Assembly (NCBI GenBank): GCA_016125225.1
Contig: WGME01000001.1
Span: 62,001-126,000 of the forward strand
From: a bacterium
GTDB lineage: Bacteria; Planctomycetota; Planctomycetia; Planctomycetales; Planctomycetaceae
Direction: 5' to 3'
DNA length: 64,000 bases
Below the pieces are notes generated by a model, which ran no database searches, had not been told where the DNA came from, and worked only from the letters and a program-made list of their open reading frames with translations. Shown piece by piece: positions 45,001 to 53,804 of this stretch. Position 1 is the first letter of the stretch; each line of letters opens with the position of its first letter. A program made the translations under genes and the position numbers.

Positions 45001-46692
45001 ATGCCGACTGTTTACGTTAACAACACACCTGTCGAGATCGGTGCTGACGAACGCCTGAATTGTATTCAGGTGGCTCAGCGGGCCGGTGTCGAGGTTCCCC
45101 ACTACTGCTACCACCCGGCTCTCAGCGTGGTGGCCAGTTGCCGCATGTGCTTGGTGGAAGTCGGCGAGAAGAAGCCCGATGGCAGCATCGCCATGCAACC
45201 CAAGCTCTTTCCCGGTTGTCAGACGCCGGTGAAAGATGGCACGGTGGTGGTGTGTGACAGCGACAAAGTCAAAGCGGCTCAGAAAGCCACGCTGGAATAC
45301 CTGCTGCTGAACCACCCTCTCGATTGCCCCGTGTGCGATCAGGCTGGGGAATGCGGACTGCAGGATTACAGCTACAAATACGGCCGGGGCTACAGCCGGC
45401 TGAATGAAAACAAGAACATCAAGCCCGATAAAGATTACATCGGCGATCAGATCACGCTCTTCACCGACCGCTGCATCATCTGCACGCGGTGTGTGCGATT
45501 CACACGCGAGGTCAGTGGTACGGGCGAACTGCAACTCATCAATCGTGGCAGTCACGAAGAAATCGACATTTTCCCCGGCGAACCCTGCAACAACAAACTC
45601 GCCGGCAATGTGGTCGATCTCTGCCCAGTCGGCGCGTTGTGCAGCAAAGACTTCCTGTACGAACAACGGGTCTGGTGGCTCAAGACGAAGAACAGCGTCT
45701 GCCCGGGATGCAGCACCGGTTGCAGCATCACCGTCGATCAGAATGACGATCACCTCTATCGCCTGAAGCCTCGGACGAACCTGCTCGCGCAGGGTTACTT
45801 CATGTGCGATGAAGGCCGCTTCGGCTGGAAGTACATTCACAGCGAGAAACGATTGACGGCCCCGCAGCAGAAGCAGGGCTCGCAACAGTCAGCAGGCTTG
45901 TGGGACCAGGTTTTCCCCACGGCGAAGTCGGCCCTCGAGCAAGCCGTGAAGGCCCAACCCAGCCGGTTTGCTGCCATCATTTCACCGTGGTCGACCGTCG
46001 AAGAAGCGTTTCTGCTGGCCAAGACGCTCAAAGATCTCTCGCCGGAAGTCACGTTGGCATTGGGACCGGTCCGCAGTGGTGAAGACGATGTCTTCCCGAA
46101 GACCGTGACCGGTAAGCCTCCGGCTCAGGTGAAGTTCACGATTCGTGGCGAGAAGGCCCCGAACCGCAAGGGTGTGGAACAGGTGCTCCAGCACTTCCAG
46201 GGCGAAGTGATTCCGTTCGACACTATTGCCGGCCAGGTTCAACAGCAGAAGTTCGATGGCCTGTTCGTGCTGAATGCTGACCCGGAAGTTGCCTGGTGTC
46301 CGGAATTCGTTACAGCGGCTGGCAAGCTGAAGCTGCTCATCGTCGAAGACTTCCTGGCGAACCCGCTCACTGACGCCGCGACCTACGTCTTCGCAGGTGG
46401 GGCCTGGGCCGAGAAAGACGGCACCTTTGTGAATCATGCGGGACTGGCCCAAGGCATTGCCCGGGCGCTGCGTGGTCCCGGAGAAGCCCGGCCCGATGGC
46501 CGCATCCTGTGGGAACTGGCTGGCCGCAGCGGATTATTCCGGGCCGCGACCGTGCGGCAGGAAATCTCGAAAGAAATAACAGCGTTTGCTCCGTTGATCC
46601 TGGGGGATCTCGGCGAACAGGGCGTGATGCTCAGCAGTGCGAATAACGAACCGGCGAAAGAAGCCGCGCTGGCAGGGAGTGCAGCCTCGTGA
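45001..46692 (+). CDS. nuoG: NADH-quinone oxidoreductase subunit G (short)
   Basis: A 563-residue iron-sulphur subunit. The ferredoxin-like start (MPTVYVNNTPVEIG) has PHYCYHPALSVVASCRMCLVEVG and LDCPVCDQAGECGLQDY. Then come ITLFTDRCIICTRCVRF and CPVGALCSKDF, then CPGCSTGCSITV. The remaining molybdopterin-like part is reduced, as in many short NuoG proteins, against about 900 residues in E. coli. It follows hicB by 49 bp. Confidence 0.93.
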   Translation: MPTVYVNNTPVEIGADERLNCIQVAQRAGVEVPHYCYHPALSVVASCRMCLVEVGEKKPDGSIAMQPKLFPGCQTPVKDGTVVVCDSDKVKAAQKATLEYLLLNHPLDCPVCDQAGECGLQDYSYKYGRGYSRLNENKNIKPDKDYIGDQITLFTDRCIICTRCVRFTREVSGTGELQLINRGSHEEIDIFPGEPCNNKLAGNVVDLCPVGALCSKDFLYEQRVWWLKTKNSVCPGCSTGCSITVDQNDDHLYRLKPRTNLLAQGYFMCDEGRFGWKYIHSEKRLTAPQQKQGSQQSAGLWDQVFPTAKSALEQAVKAQPSRFAAIISPWSTVEEAFLLAKTLKDLSPEVTLALGPVRSGEDDVFPKTVTGKPPAQVKFTIRGEKAPNRKGVEQVLQHFQGEVIPFDTIAGQVQQQKFDGLFVLNADPEVAWCPEFVTAAGKLKLLIVEDFLANPLTDAATYVFAGGAWAEKDGTFVNHAGLAQGIARALRGPGEARPDGRILWELAGRSGLFRAATVRQEISKEITAFAPLILGDLGEQGVMLSSANNEPAKEAALAGSAAS

Positions 46693-47846
46693 TGGAATTG
46701 CTCAAGAATCCGTTGATCATGGCGGGGGTCACGATTGCGGTCGTCCTCGGCGGCATCCTCGGTGCCTGTTCGTACCTCATCTGGCTGGAACGCAAACTGT
46801 CGGCCTGGATGCAGGACCGGCTCGGCCCGAACCGGGTCGGTCCGATGGGTCTGCTGCAACCGATCGCTGACGGTGGCAAGTTCCTGCTGAAAGAAGACGT
46901 GATTCCAGATCACGTCAATAAGTTCCTGTATCTGATGGCACCCTGCTTGTCGCTCATCACCACGATGCTGGCCTTTGCCGTGGTTCCGTTTGGACCCGTG
47001 TCGCATGCACCGGGTGATTTTCCCTTCGTGATTGCTCCGGGAATTGATCTCGGCATCGTGTTCGTCTTTGCCGTCGGCAGCCTCGCCGTTTACGCCATCA
47101 TTCTGGGTGGCTGGGCTTCGAACAATAAATACAGTGCCCTGGGTTCACTGCGGGCCAGTGCCCAGGTGGTGAGCTACGAAATTCCGCTCGGTATGTCGGT
47201 GGTGGGCATTGCCTTGCTGAACCACACCATGAGTGTGGAAAAGATTCTGATGTATCAAGCGGAACAAGGTTTCGCGGGCTGGAACGTGTGGTATCAACCG
47301 GTCGCCGCTTTGATTTTCTTCACGGCCGCCCTGGCAGAGTCGAACCGGTTGCCGTTCGACCTCACCGAGTGTGAACAGGAACTGGTCGGCGGGTTCCATA
47401 CGGAATACTCGGCCATGAAGTTCGCCATGTTCTTCCTCGGCGAATACACGCACGTCATCACCATCAGCTTTCTGACGTCGGTGCTCTTCTTCGGCGGCTG
47501 GCACTTCCCGGTGATTGCGGAAGTCGGCAGCCCGTGGTTCCTCAAAGTCGGGGTGCTGCTGCTGAAAGTGCTGCTGATCATCGTGCTGATTCAGATGCTG
47601 CGTTGGACGATCCCGCGGTTCCGCTTCGATCAACTGATGGGGCTCGCCTGGAAAGTCCTCATTCCGATGGCGACGTTGAATGTGGTCATTGTGATGTGCG
47701 TGCTGGAATTTGAACTCCCGCGGTTCTGGCTGTTGCCTTTATCCGCAGGTTTGTTTGCGACCGTGGGTCTGATCAGTACGCAGGGATCGTTGCCGCAACG
47801 GTCTTTAACGGCGGCACCGACAGCGGCTCATGGTCACGGACATTAA
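46692..47846 (+). CDS. nuoH: NADH-quinone oxidoreductase subunit H
   Basis: A 384-residue membrane subunit next to the quinone channel, with about eight helices. It has WLERKLSAWMQDRLGPNRVGPMGLLQPIADGGKFLLKED, the quinone-site loop, and NRLPFDLTECEQELVGGFHTEYSAMKFAMFFLGEY. ATG 46692 overlaps the nuoG stop by 1 bp; GTG 46689 would add one residue. It ends in a His-rich tail HGHGH. Confidence 0.96.
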   Translation: MELLKNPLIMAGVTIAVVLGGILGACSYLIWLERKLSAWMQDRLGPNRVGPMGLLQPIADGGKFLLKEDVIPDHVNKFLYLMAPCLSLITTMLAFAVVPFGPVSHAPGDFPFVIAPGIDLGIVFVFAVGSLAVYAIILGGWASNNKYSALGSLRASAQVVSYEIPLGMSVVGIALLNHTMSVEKILMYQAEQGFAGWNVWYQPVAALIFFTAALAESNRLPFDLTECEQELVGGFHTEYSAMKFAMFFLGEYTHVITISFLTSVLFFGGWHFPVIAEVGSPWFLKVGVLLLKVLLIIVLIQMLRWTIPRFRFDQLMGLAWKVLIPMATLNVVIVMCVLEFELPRFWLLPLSAGLFATVGLISTQGSLPQRSLTAAPTAAHGHGH

Positions 47847-47857
47847 AGCGAGGTGTG

Positions 47858-47877
47858 CCACCCGTTGCCGGGTGGAC
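47858..47877. other. Small intercistronic hairpin in nuo
   Basis: CCACCCG-TTGC-CGGGTGG, a 7-bp stem between nuoH and nuoI, without a T-tract. It may limit RNA decay or be incidental. Confidence 0.4.
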
Positions 47878-47899
47878 TTCATCGCAAGGAATTTGAGTT

Positions 47900-48547
47900 A
47901 TGCCCATTAACGAATCCGATGTCACCTGGGTCAGTGAACCCAAGATGAATTTCTGGGAGTCGACGTTTCTCCCGGCGATTTTTCAGGGTTTGAAGGTGAC
48001 CGCCAGCCACATCGATGGCCATACCGTCACGCAGCAGTACCCCGAAGAACCGGTGAAGCTGCCGATGCACTATCGCGGCGTGCATCGGTTGAATCGCGAT
48101 GATCAGGGCCGGGTGAAATGTGTCGCCTGCATGATGTGCGCCACCGCCTGCCCGGCGAACTGCATTTCGATTATCGCTACCGAAGCCCCGAAGAACGACC
48201 CCGTGTGGGAAGGTCGCGACAAGTATCCCGCCAGCTTCGAACTGGACGAACTGCGGTGTATTTACTGCGGCATGTGCGAAGAAGCCTGCCCGTGCGATGC
48301 CATTGAACTGACCCACATCTACGACCTGACGGGCAAAACCCGTGAGGAAATGATCTTCAATAAAGACAAACTGCTGAGCGTGTTCGATCAGACGAAAGAC
48401 TCGGGTGTCGACCCGGTCCGCACTCATCGTGGCAAGCTCAGCGGAACTGCCGATTTTCAGAGTTTGCCGCCGTTGGCCCCGGCGACTTCGGTGAATCCTG
48501 ATGATCGTTCGGCCAAAGCCTCCAGCCCGGGAGTGATTTCCCGTTAG
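47900..48547 (+). CDS. nuoI: NADH-quinone oxidoreductase subunit I
   Basis: A 215-residue ferredoxin-like subunit with clusters N6a and N6b. The two motifs are CVACMMCATACPANCISI and CIYCGMCEEACPCDAIEL. A Pro/Ser-rich C-terminal extension (about 175-215) is unusual in length. AAGGAA precedes ATG 47900. Confidence 0.95.
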   Translation: MPINESDVTWVSEPKMNFWESTFLPAIFQGLKVTASHIDGHTVTQQYPEEPVKLPMHYRGVHRLNRDDQGRVKCVACMMCATACPANCISIIATEAPKNDPVWEGRDKYPASFELDELRCIYCGMCEEACPCDAIELTHIYDLTGKTREEMIFNKDKLLSVFDQTKDSGVDPVRTHRGKLSGTADFQSLPPLAPATSVNPDDRSAKASSPGVISR

Positions 48548-48556
48548 TCATCTCGC

Positions 48557-48592
48557 TGCTGCCTGACTGAAAGACAGCAAGGCGGCAGCAGT
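48557..48592. other. Hairpin between nuoI and nuoJ
   Basis: CTGCTGCC and GGCAGCAG arms enclose about 20 bases; an 8-bp stem in a 122-bp gap without a T-tract. Its role is unclear. Confidence 0.4.
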
Positions 48593-48669
48593 TTGACGGA
48601 GTCAGTTCCCACGGGGTACAAACTCGTCGCGAAAGCGAAGTTCGTTTTGAGGAAAGTCGATACCAGCCG

Positions 48670-49431
48670 ATGAATCCGTTGCCTGAACAATGGCGAATGA
48701 TTGTGCCCGCTGCCTTAGGGGCTTTGGCGGTGTGGATGCTGCTGCCGCGCGATGGCAAACGTCGCTGGGTTTTGGGCAGTTTGTGTGGTCTTGTCGCCCT
48801 GGTCGGTGTCCTGTCGACCGTGCGTCCGGTGATTGACGACTGGGCCATGGACGGATTGTTCTACCTCTTCGGTGGTGGGGCGGTCCTCAGCGGCGTCATG
48901 ATGATTACCGACCGTAACCCAATTTATGCCGCGTTATGGTTTGCCCTGGTCACCTTGAGTACCTGCGGACTATTCCTGCTGAATGCGGCCCCCTTTCTCT
49001 CCGCGGCGACCATTGTCGTCTATGCCGGGGCGATCGTGGTGACCTTCGTCTTCGTGATCATGCTGGCCCAGCAGGCCGGAGCCGCGACCTACGATCGCCG
49101 GGCGTTCCAGCCCATGCTCGCCACCTGTGCGGGTTTCCTGCTGTTGGGAGCGATCCTTTACACCATCGATGCCTCGGGCCGCGGTGGTGAAGACGCCCGC
49201 CCGCAATTTCTCCCGCGTGTTCAAATCGCCGAGGTCACGCCCAATCCTCTGAGCCAGCCCCGCATTCTGAATGAAGAAACGGGCGAGACCGATCTCGGGT
49301 CGCTCAGCAGCATCGGGCGTTCGCTGTTCGGAGACTATCTGTTCGCCGTGGAACTGGCGGGCACGGTCCTGTTAATTGCCACCATTGGAGCCATCGCACT
49401 CGCCCCACGGAGAGCGCAGGGACACCTATGA
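48670..49431 (+). CDS. nuoJ: NADH-quinone oxidoreductase subunit J
   Basis: A 253-residue membrane subunit. Two extra N-terminal segments precede the conserved FYLFGGGAVLSGVMMITDRNPIYAALWFALVTLSTCGLFLLNAAPFLSAATIVVYAGAIVVTFVFVIMLAQQ. A periplasmic loop (about 180-215) separates a last helix ending ALAPRRAQ. It overlaps nuoK by 4 bp. Confidence 0.93.
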   Translation: MNPLPEQWRMIVPAALGALAVWMLLPRDGKRRWVLGSLCGLVALVGVLSTVRPVIDDWAMDGLFYLFGGGAVLSGVMMITDRNPIYAALWFALVTLSTCGLFLLNAAPFLSAATIVVYAGAIVVTFVFVIMLAQQAGAATYDRRAFQPMLATCAGFLLLGAILYTIDASGRGGEDARPQFLPRVQIAEVTPNPLSQPRILNEETGETDLGSLSSIGRSLFGDYLFAVELAGTVLLIATIGAIALAPRRAQGHL

Positions 49432-49862
49432 TCAGTGCACTGGAAAGCCAACTCGCAATCGGAGCGATCCTGTTCACCCTGGGGGCGATCGGGTTCCTCA
49501 CACGCCGCAATCTGATTCTGATGATGCTCTCTGGCGAAATGATGCTGCATGGCGTCTCGATCAACCTGACGGCCTTCGGACGCTATCACAACAATGCCGC
49601 CGGTCAGTCGTTCACGGTTTTCGTTTTAACCGTGGCGGCTTGCGAGGCCGGCTTGGCCCTCGCCGTGATTCTCACCTTGTACCAGCGACGCAAATCGCTG
49701 GATGTGGAACTGTGGAGCAACCTGGGTGAAGCCGACCTGACACGAGAAGTGGAACCGGCTTTCCCCGCTGCTCCGCCTCCGCACGAATATCCCCGGTTGA
49801 CTCCGGCCGGTGCCATGCCCAAACCGCAAGCACCGACCGTTACCGCCAAGACCACGACCTGA
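49428..49862 (+). CDS. nuoK: NADH-quinone oxidoreductase subunit K, extended
   Basis: A 144-residue membrane subunit; the family core is about 100 residues with FTLGAIGFLTRRNLILMMLSGEMMLHGVSINL and VAACEAGLALAVILTLYQRR, which carry the conserved glutamates. A Pro-rich tail of about 45 residues (AAPPPHEYPRLTPAGAMPKP) is added. ATG 49428 overlaps nuoJ (ATGA). Confidence 0.93.
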   Translation: MISALESQLAIGAILFTLGAIGFLTRRNLILMMLSGEMMLHGVSINLTAFGRYHNNAAGQSFTVFVLTVAACEAGLALAVILTLYQRRKSLDVELWSNLGEADLTREVEPAFPAAPPPHEYPRLTPAGAMPKPQAPTVTAKTTT

Positions 49863-49955
49863 TCGCGTTTGTCCCTGGTAAGATCGGGCGAGCTGCGTCT
49901 GCCAGCGACTCGCCCCAAACCCTGATACGAGCCGCCTGACACCACGGAGTTTTCT

Positions 49956-52082
49956 GTGTTTGACTGGTTACAACAGAACGTCATCTGGATGATTCCGGCG
50001 GCTCCGCTGTTGGCGTGCCTGTGGATTGTGTTCGTGGGTCAATTCGCCCGCCGCGAACTTGCCCATCGCCCTGTCGTGCTGGCATTGTCGGTGTCGGTGC
50101 TGTCGGCCCTCTACCTCATGTTCGCCGTTGTGCCGAAGACGTTTGTGGAACACCACGGCGAAGCGCATGCCGCCCACGCGGAAGAACATCCTGCCGAACA
50201 CGCCGCCGCGGAACCCGAAGAGGCCGAACATCCCAGCGAAGCGGTCTCCGCGCTGGCAGCTGTGGAACCTTCGGAAGAAGGCCATGCGGAAGAAACTCAC
50301 GCGGCCGCGAAGTCGGTCACCTTCCTGGTTTACAACTGGTTCGATGTTGGCGACATGCACATTCCGGTGCTGTTGCGGGCCGATGCCATGTCGTCGCTGA
50401 TGCTGCTGATGGTGACCTCGGTCAGTCTGCTTGTCGCCATCTTTGCCTCGGGGTACATGCATGGTGATCCCGGGTATCCCCGCTTCTTCGCGGCGATGGC
50501 CTTGTTCGTCTTCTCGATGTGCATGCTGGTGCTCGCGGGTAACTTCCTGTTGATGTTCGTCTTCTGGGAAGCCGTGGGTCTGTGCAGTTATCTCCTGATC
50601 GGTTTCTGGTTCCACAAACCAAGTGCCGCCGCCGCCGCCAAGAAAGCCTTTGTGGTCAACCGGATTGGCGACTTCGGTTTCATTCTGGGCGTATTCCTCA
50701 CCTGGACCACGTTCGGCACGCTCGACTTTCAGCAACTGTTCGAAGACCCCACCTTGATCACTGGGGTGGCCCACAGCAACCCGGCGATCTTCACGACCAT
50801 TTGTCTGCTGCTGTTCGTCGGGGCCGTGGGCAAATCGGCCCAGTTCCCATTGCATGTCTGGCTGCCCGACGCGATGGAAGGCCCCACTCCGGTGAGTGCC
50901 TTGATTCACGCCGCCACGATGGTGACCGCCGGTGTTTATCTGGTGGCCCGTTGTGCCCCCCTCTTTATGCATGCTCCGCTGGCCCTGCTGGTGGTTTCGA
51001 TCATCGGGGCCATTACCGCTCTGGTGGCCGCGATCACCGCCTTGACGCAATACGATCTGAAACGCGTGCTGGCCTACTCCACGGTCAGCCAGCTCGGCTA
51101 CATGTTCATGTCGCTGGGAGCCGCCGCCGCAAATCCGGAACATCTCATGCAGCACGCGGTCACCTTCGCGATGTTCCACATGTTCACGCATGCGTACTTC
51201 AAGGCGGTGCTGTTCCTCGCCGCAGGAAGCGTGATGCATGCCATGGGCGACATCATCGACATGCGTTATTTCAGCGGCCTGAAAAAGGCTCTGCCGATCA
51301 CTCACCGCACCTTCCTGTGTGGGGCTTTGGCTCTCGCGGGCTTCCCCTTGCTGTCCGGCTTCTGGAGCAAGGACGAAATTCTGAGTGTCCTGTTCGCCGC
51401 CAGTCGCACGTCCAGCCCGTATGCCCTGGCCTTCAGCATTATCTGGGCGGTGTCGCTGCTGGTTTCACTGATGACGGCGTTCTACACCTTCCGGGCTTAC
51501 TTCCTGACGTTCCATGGTCCGGAACGCTTCCCGGAAGCCGCTGGCCATCATCCGCATGATGCTCCCCCCGCGATGGCTGGTCCGTTATACCTGCTCGCTT
51601 TTGGGGCGATCTTTGTTGGCCTGATCGCCGGGCCGACGCATCTGTATGCCCACTATCTGCATCAAACCCCCGGCTTGCCGACCGCTGACCCTCATCCGAT
51701 GAATCTGGTGATGATGGGGCTCAGCACTGTCATCGCCTTGGCTGGCATTGGGATGGCCTATGCCCTGTATGGACGGGGTGCGACGGCTCCCGCACCGGAC
51801 GCTCCGCTCAGCCCGGCCGCTGCGTTTTCCTACAACGGCCTGTATCTGGATCAATTGTATCTCGCCCTGGTCGTCCGTCCGTTGCGCGGGCTGGCCAAGT
51901 TGTCGGAAACCTTTGACAAGCAAGTGATCGATCGGCTGGTGGATACAACAGCCGCCATCCCCGCCTTAGTCGGAGCGGTGATACGTCCGTTCCAGAATGG
52001 CATGGTTCAGAATTACGCCTTCATCATGCTGCTCGGGTTAGCCGCCTGCCTGATGTGGGTCATTCAGGCCGTTGCCGGGTAA
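49956..52082 (+). CDS. nuoL: NADH-quinone oxidoreductase subunit L with His/Glu-rich insert
   Basis: A 708-residue proton-pumping subunit. The conserved Glu, Lys and His regions are in FVFWEAVGLCSYLLIGFW, GKSAQFPLHVWLPDAMEGPTPVSALIHAATMVTAGVYL and DLKRVLAYSTVSQLGYMFMSLG. An insert of about 50 residues (65-116) in the first periplasmic loop carries nine histidines amid many Glu and Ala. The GTG at 49956 has GGAG eight bases upstream. Confidence 0.95.
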   Translation: MFDWLQQNVIWMIPAAPLLACLWIVFVGQFARRELAHRPVVLALSVSVLSALYLMFAVVPKTFVEHHGEAHAAHAEEHPAEHAAAEPEEAEHPSEAVSALAAVEPSEEGHAEETHAAAKSVTFLVYNWFDVGDMHIPVLLRADAMSSLMLLMVTSVSLLVAIFASGYMHGDPGYPRFFAAMALFVFSMCMLVLAGNFLLMFVFWEAVGLCSYLLIGFWFHKPSAAAAAKKAFVVNRIGDFGFILGVFLTWTTFGTLDFQQLFEDPTLITGVAHSNPAIFTTICLLLFVGAVGKSAQFPLHVWLPDAMEGPTPVSALIHAATMVTAGVYLVARCAPLFMHAPLALLVVSIIGAITALVAAITALTQYDLKRVLAYSTVSQLGYMFMSLGAAAANPEHLMQHAVTFAMFHMFTHAYFKAVLFLAAGSVMHAMGDIIDMRYFSGLKKALPITHRTFLCGALALAGFPLLSGFWSKDEILSVLFAASRTSSPYALAFSIIWAVSLLVSLMTAFYTFRAYFLTFHGPERFPEAAGHHPHDAPPAMAGPLYLLAFGAIFVGLIAGPTHLYAHYLHQTPGLPTADPHPMNLVMMGLSTVIALAGIGMAYALYGRGATAPAPDAPLSPAAAFSYNGLYLDQLYLALVVRPLRGLAKLSETFDKQVIDRLVDTTAAIPALVGAVIRPFQNGMVQNYAFIMLLGLAACLMWVIQAVAG

Positions 52083-52100
52083 TCGGTTTCCAGAGAACGC

Positions 52101-52115
52101 GGGCGGACACCGCCC
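52101..52115. other. Small hairpin between nuoL and nuoM
   Basis: GGGCGG-ACA-CCGCCC, a 6-bp perfect stem in the 75-bp gap. No T-tract follows. Confidence 0.35.
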
Positions 52116-52157
52116 AGACAGACAAGACATTGTTCGGTTCGAGACTTTGAGACCACA

Positions 52158-53777
52158 ATGGCGATAGTGATTACAATTCTGCTTCCGTTGGCCGCAGCCG
52201 CGTTTCTGCTGCTGATGGACTCTCGCGCTCCGGCCAGTCGCGCCCGCTGGTGGGCACTGGTCGCCACCATGTTGACCTGTGCGGTCTCTTTGGGTTTGGC
52301 TTCGCAGTTTGTCTCCACGGTGAACTCGGTCTTGCCCAAACGGGGCATCATCGAACCGCGATTGGAAGTCCATCACACATGGATGACCGTCGGCGAGACT
52401 CCCGCGGGGGAACCGATTCACCTGGAAATCTATCTCGGCGTGGATGGCATCAGCACTGCCATGATTCTGCTCACCACTCTGCTGTGCATTTCCGCCGTGC
52501 TGGTTTCCTGGACCGCCGTGCAAGAACGGGCTGCGGAGTTTTATGCCGCGCTCCTGGTGCTGGAAGCGGGCCTCATCGGCGTCTTCTGTGCCTTCGACAT
52601 TCTGCTGTTCTACGTCTTCTTCGAATTCACGCTGATTCCGCTCTTCTTCCTCGTTGGTATCTGGGGCGGGCCGCTGCGGCGATATGCGGCGGGCAAGTTC
52701 TTCATCTACACGCTGGCCGGTAGTTTGATCACCTTGCTGGGATTGATCTCGATGGTCGGCATGACCATGCAGGCCGTACCGACGTTGACCACGCCCTTTT
52801 CGATGCCCGCCTTGGCTGACGCCTTGGCCACCCATCCGTTACCGGCGGAAGTTCAAGGTTCGCTGTTTCTCGCGATTGCCGCCGGGTTCCTGGTCAAAGT
52901 GCCGCTGTTCCCCTTCCATACGTGGTTGCCGCTGGCGCACGTGGAAGCCCCGACCGCCGGTTCGGTGCTGCTTGCCGGGGTGCTGTTGAAGCTCGGTTCC
53001 TATGGTTTCCTGCGGCTCTGTCTGCCGATGTTGCCGGCGGGTTGTGCCGCCGTCGGTATGCCGCTCATCGCCGTGCTGTCGGTGATTGGCATCATCTATG
53101 GTTCGCTGTGTGCCCTCGCACAGAACGATATCAAAAAGCTGGTCGCCTACAGTTCGGTGGCCCACTTGGGTTTCTGCATGCTGGGCATGTTCGCGTTGAA
53201 CATTGAAGGTATCACCGGCGGTGTGCTGCAAATGATCAACCACGGCCTGTCGACCGGGGCTTTGTTCTGCCTCGTGGGCATGTTCTACGAACGCTATCAC
53301 ACTCGCATGCTGTCCGATCTCGGTGGCCTGGCGACCAAGTTGCCGAGACTCGGCGTCATGATGGTCTTCATTGCCTTCGCCAGCATTGGCTTGCCCGGTT
53401 TGAATGGTTTCGTCGGGGAAGTGTTGGCACTCGCTGGCATGTTCAAAGTGCAGTCCCCCTATCTCAACGGCATGACCTATGCCGCCCTGGGTGCGATGGG
53501 GGTGGTGCTGGGGGCCTGGTATCTGCTTGGCGTTTTGCAGAAGGCCTTCTTCGGCCCGCTGCAGGAACCAGTTCACGATGACCATGCCGAACCGATTCTC
53601 GATCTGAATGCCCGCGAGATGCTGGCGATTACCCCGCTGGCCTTGATGTGCCTCTATCTGGGGCTGTTCCCGCAAACGCTGATTGACCTGATTCAACCGG
53701 ATATCAACGGTGTGCTCCAAGCTTCCGCTGCCCAGGCCCAGGCCGTCGCAGAACAAGTGGCCGCGCTCAGCCGTTGA
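52158..53777 (+). CDS. nuoM: NADH-quinone oxidoreductase subunit M
   Basis: A 539-residue pump subunit with about 14 helices. Motifs: YVFFEFTLIPLFFLVGIWGG, KVPLFPFHTWLPLAHVEAPTAGSVLLAGVLLKLGSYGFLR, NDIKKLVAYSSVAHLGFCMLGMFALN and GLPGLNGFVGEVLALAGMF. The Lys and Glu of the pump path are present. It follows nuoL by 75 bp. Confidence 0.96.
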   Translation: MAIVITILLPLAAAAFLLLMDSRAPASRARWWALVATMLTCAVSLGLASQFVSTVNSVLPKRGIIEPRLEVHHTWMTVGETPAGEPIHLEIYLGVDGISTAMILLTTLLCISAVLVSWTAVQERAAEFYAALLVLEAGLIGVFCAFDILLFYVFFEFTLIPLFFLVGIWGGPLRRYAAGKFFIYTLAGSLITLLGLISMVGMTMQAVPTLTTPFSMPALADALATHPLPAEVQGSLFLAIAAGFLVKVPLFPFHTWLPLAHVEAPTAGSVLLAGVLLKLGSYGFLRLCLPMLPAGCAAVGMPLIAVLSVIGIIYGSLCALAQNDIKKLVAYSSVAHLGFCMLGMFALNIEGITGGVLQMINHGLSTGALFCLVGMFYERYHTRMLSDLGGLATKLPRLGVMMVFIAFASIGLPGLNGFVGEVLALAGMFKVQSPYLNGMTYAALGAMGVVLGAWYLLGVLQKAFFGPLQEPVHDDHAEPILDLNAREMLAITPLALMCLYLGLFPQTLIDLIQPDINGVLQASAAQAQAVAEQVAALSR

Positions 53778-53804
53778 AACTAATCTGTTGTATGAGACCC
53801 CGCT

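Noticed and set aside
49968-51305. A 445-residue minus-strand frame over nuoL
   Set aside because: It is antisense to nuoL and its composition (His, Gln, Arg-rich) is typical of shadow frames.
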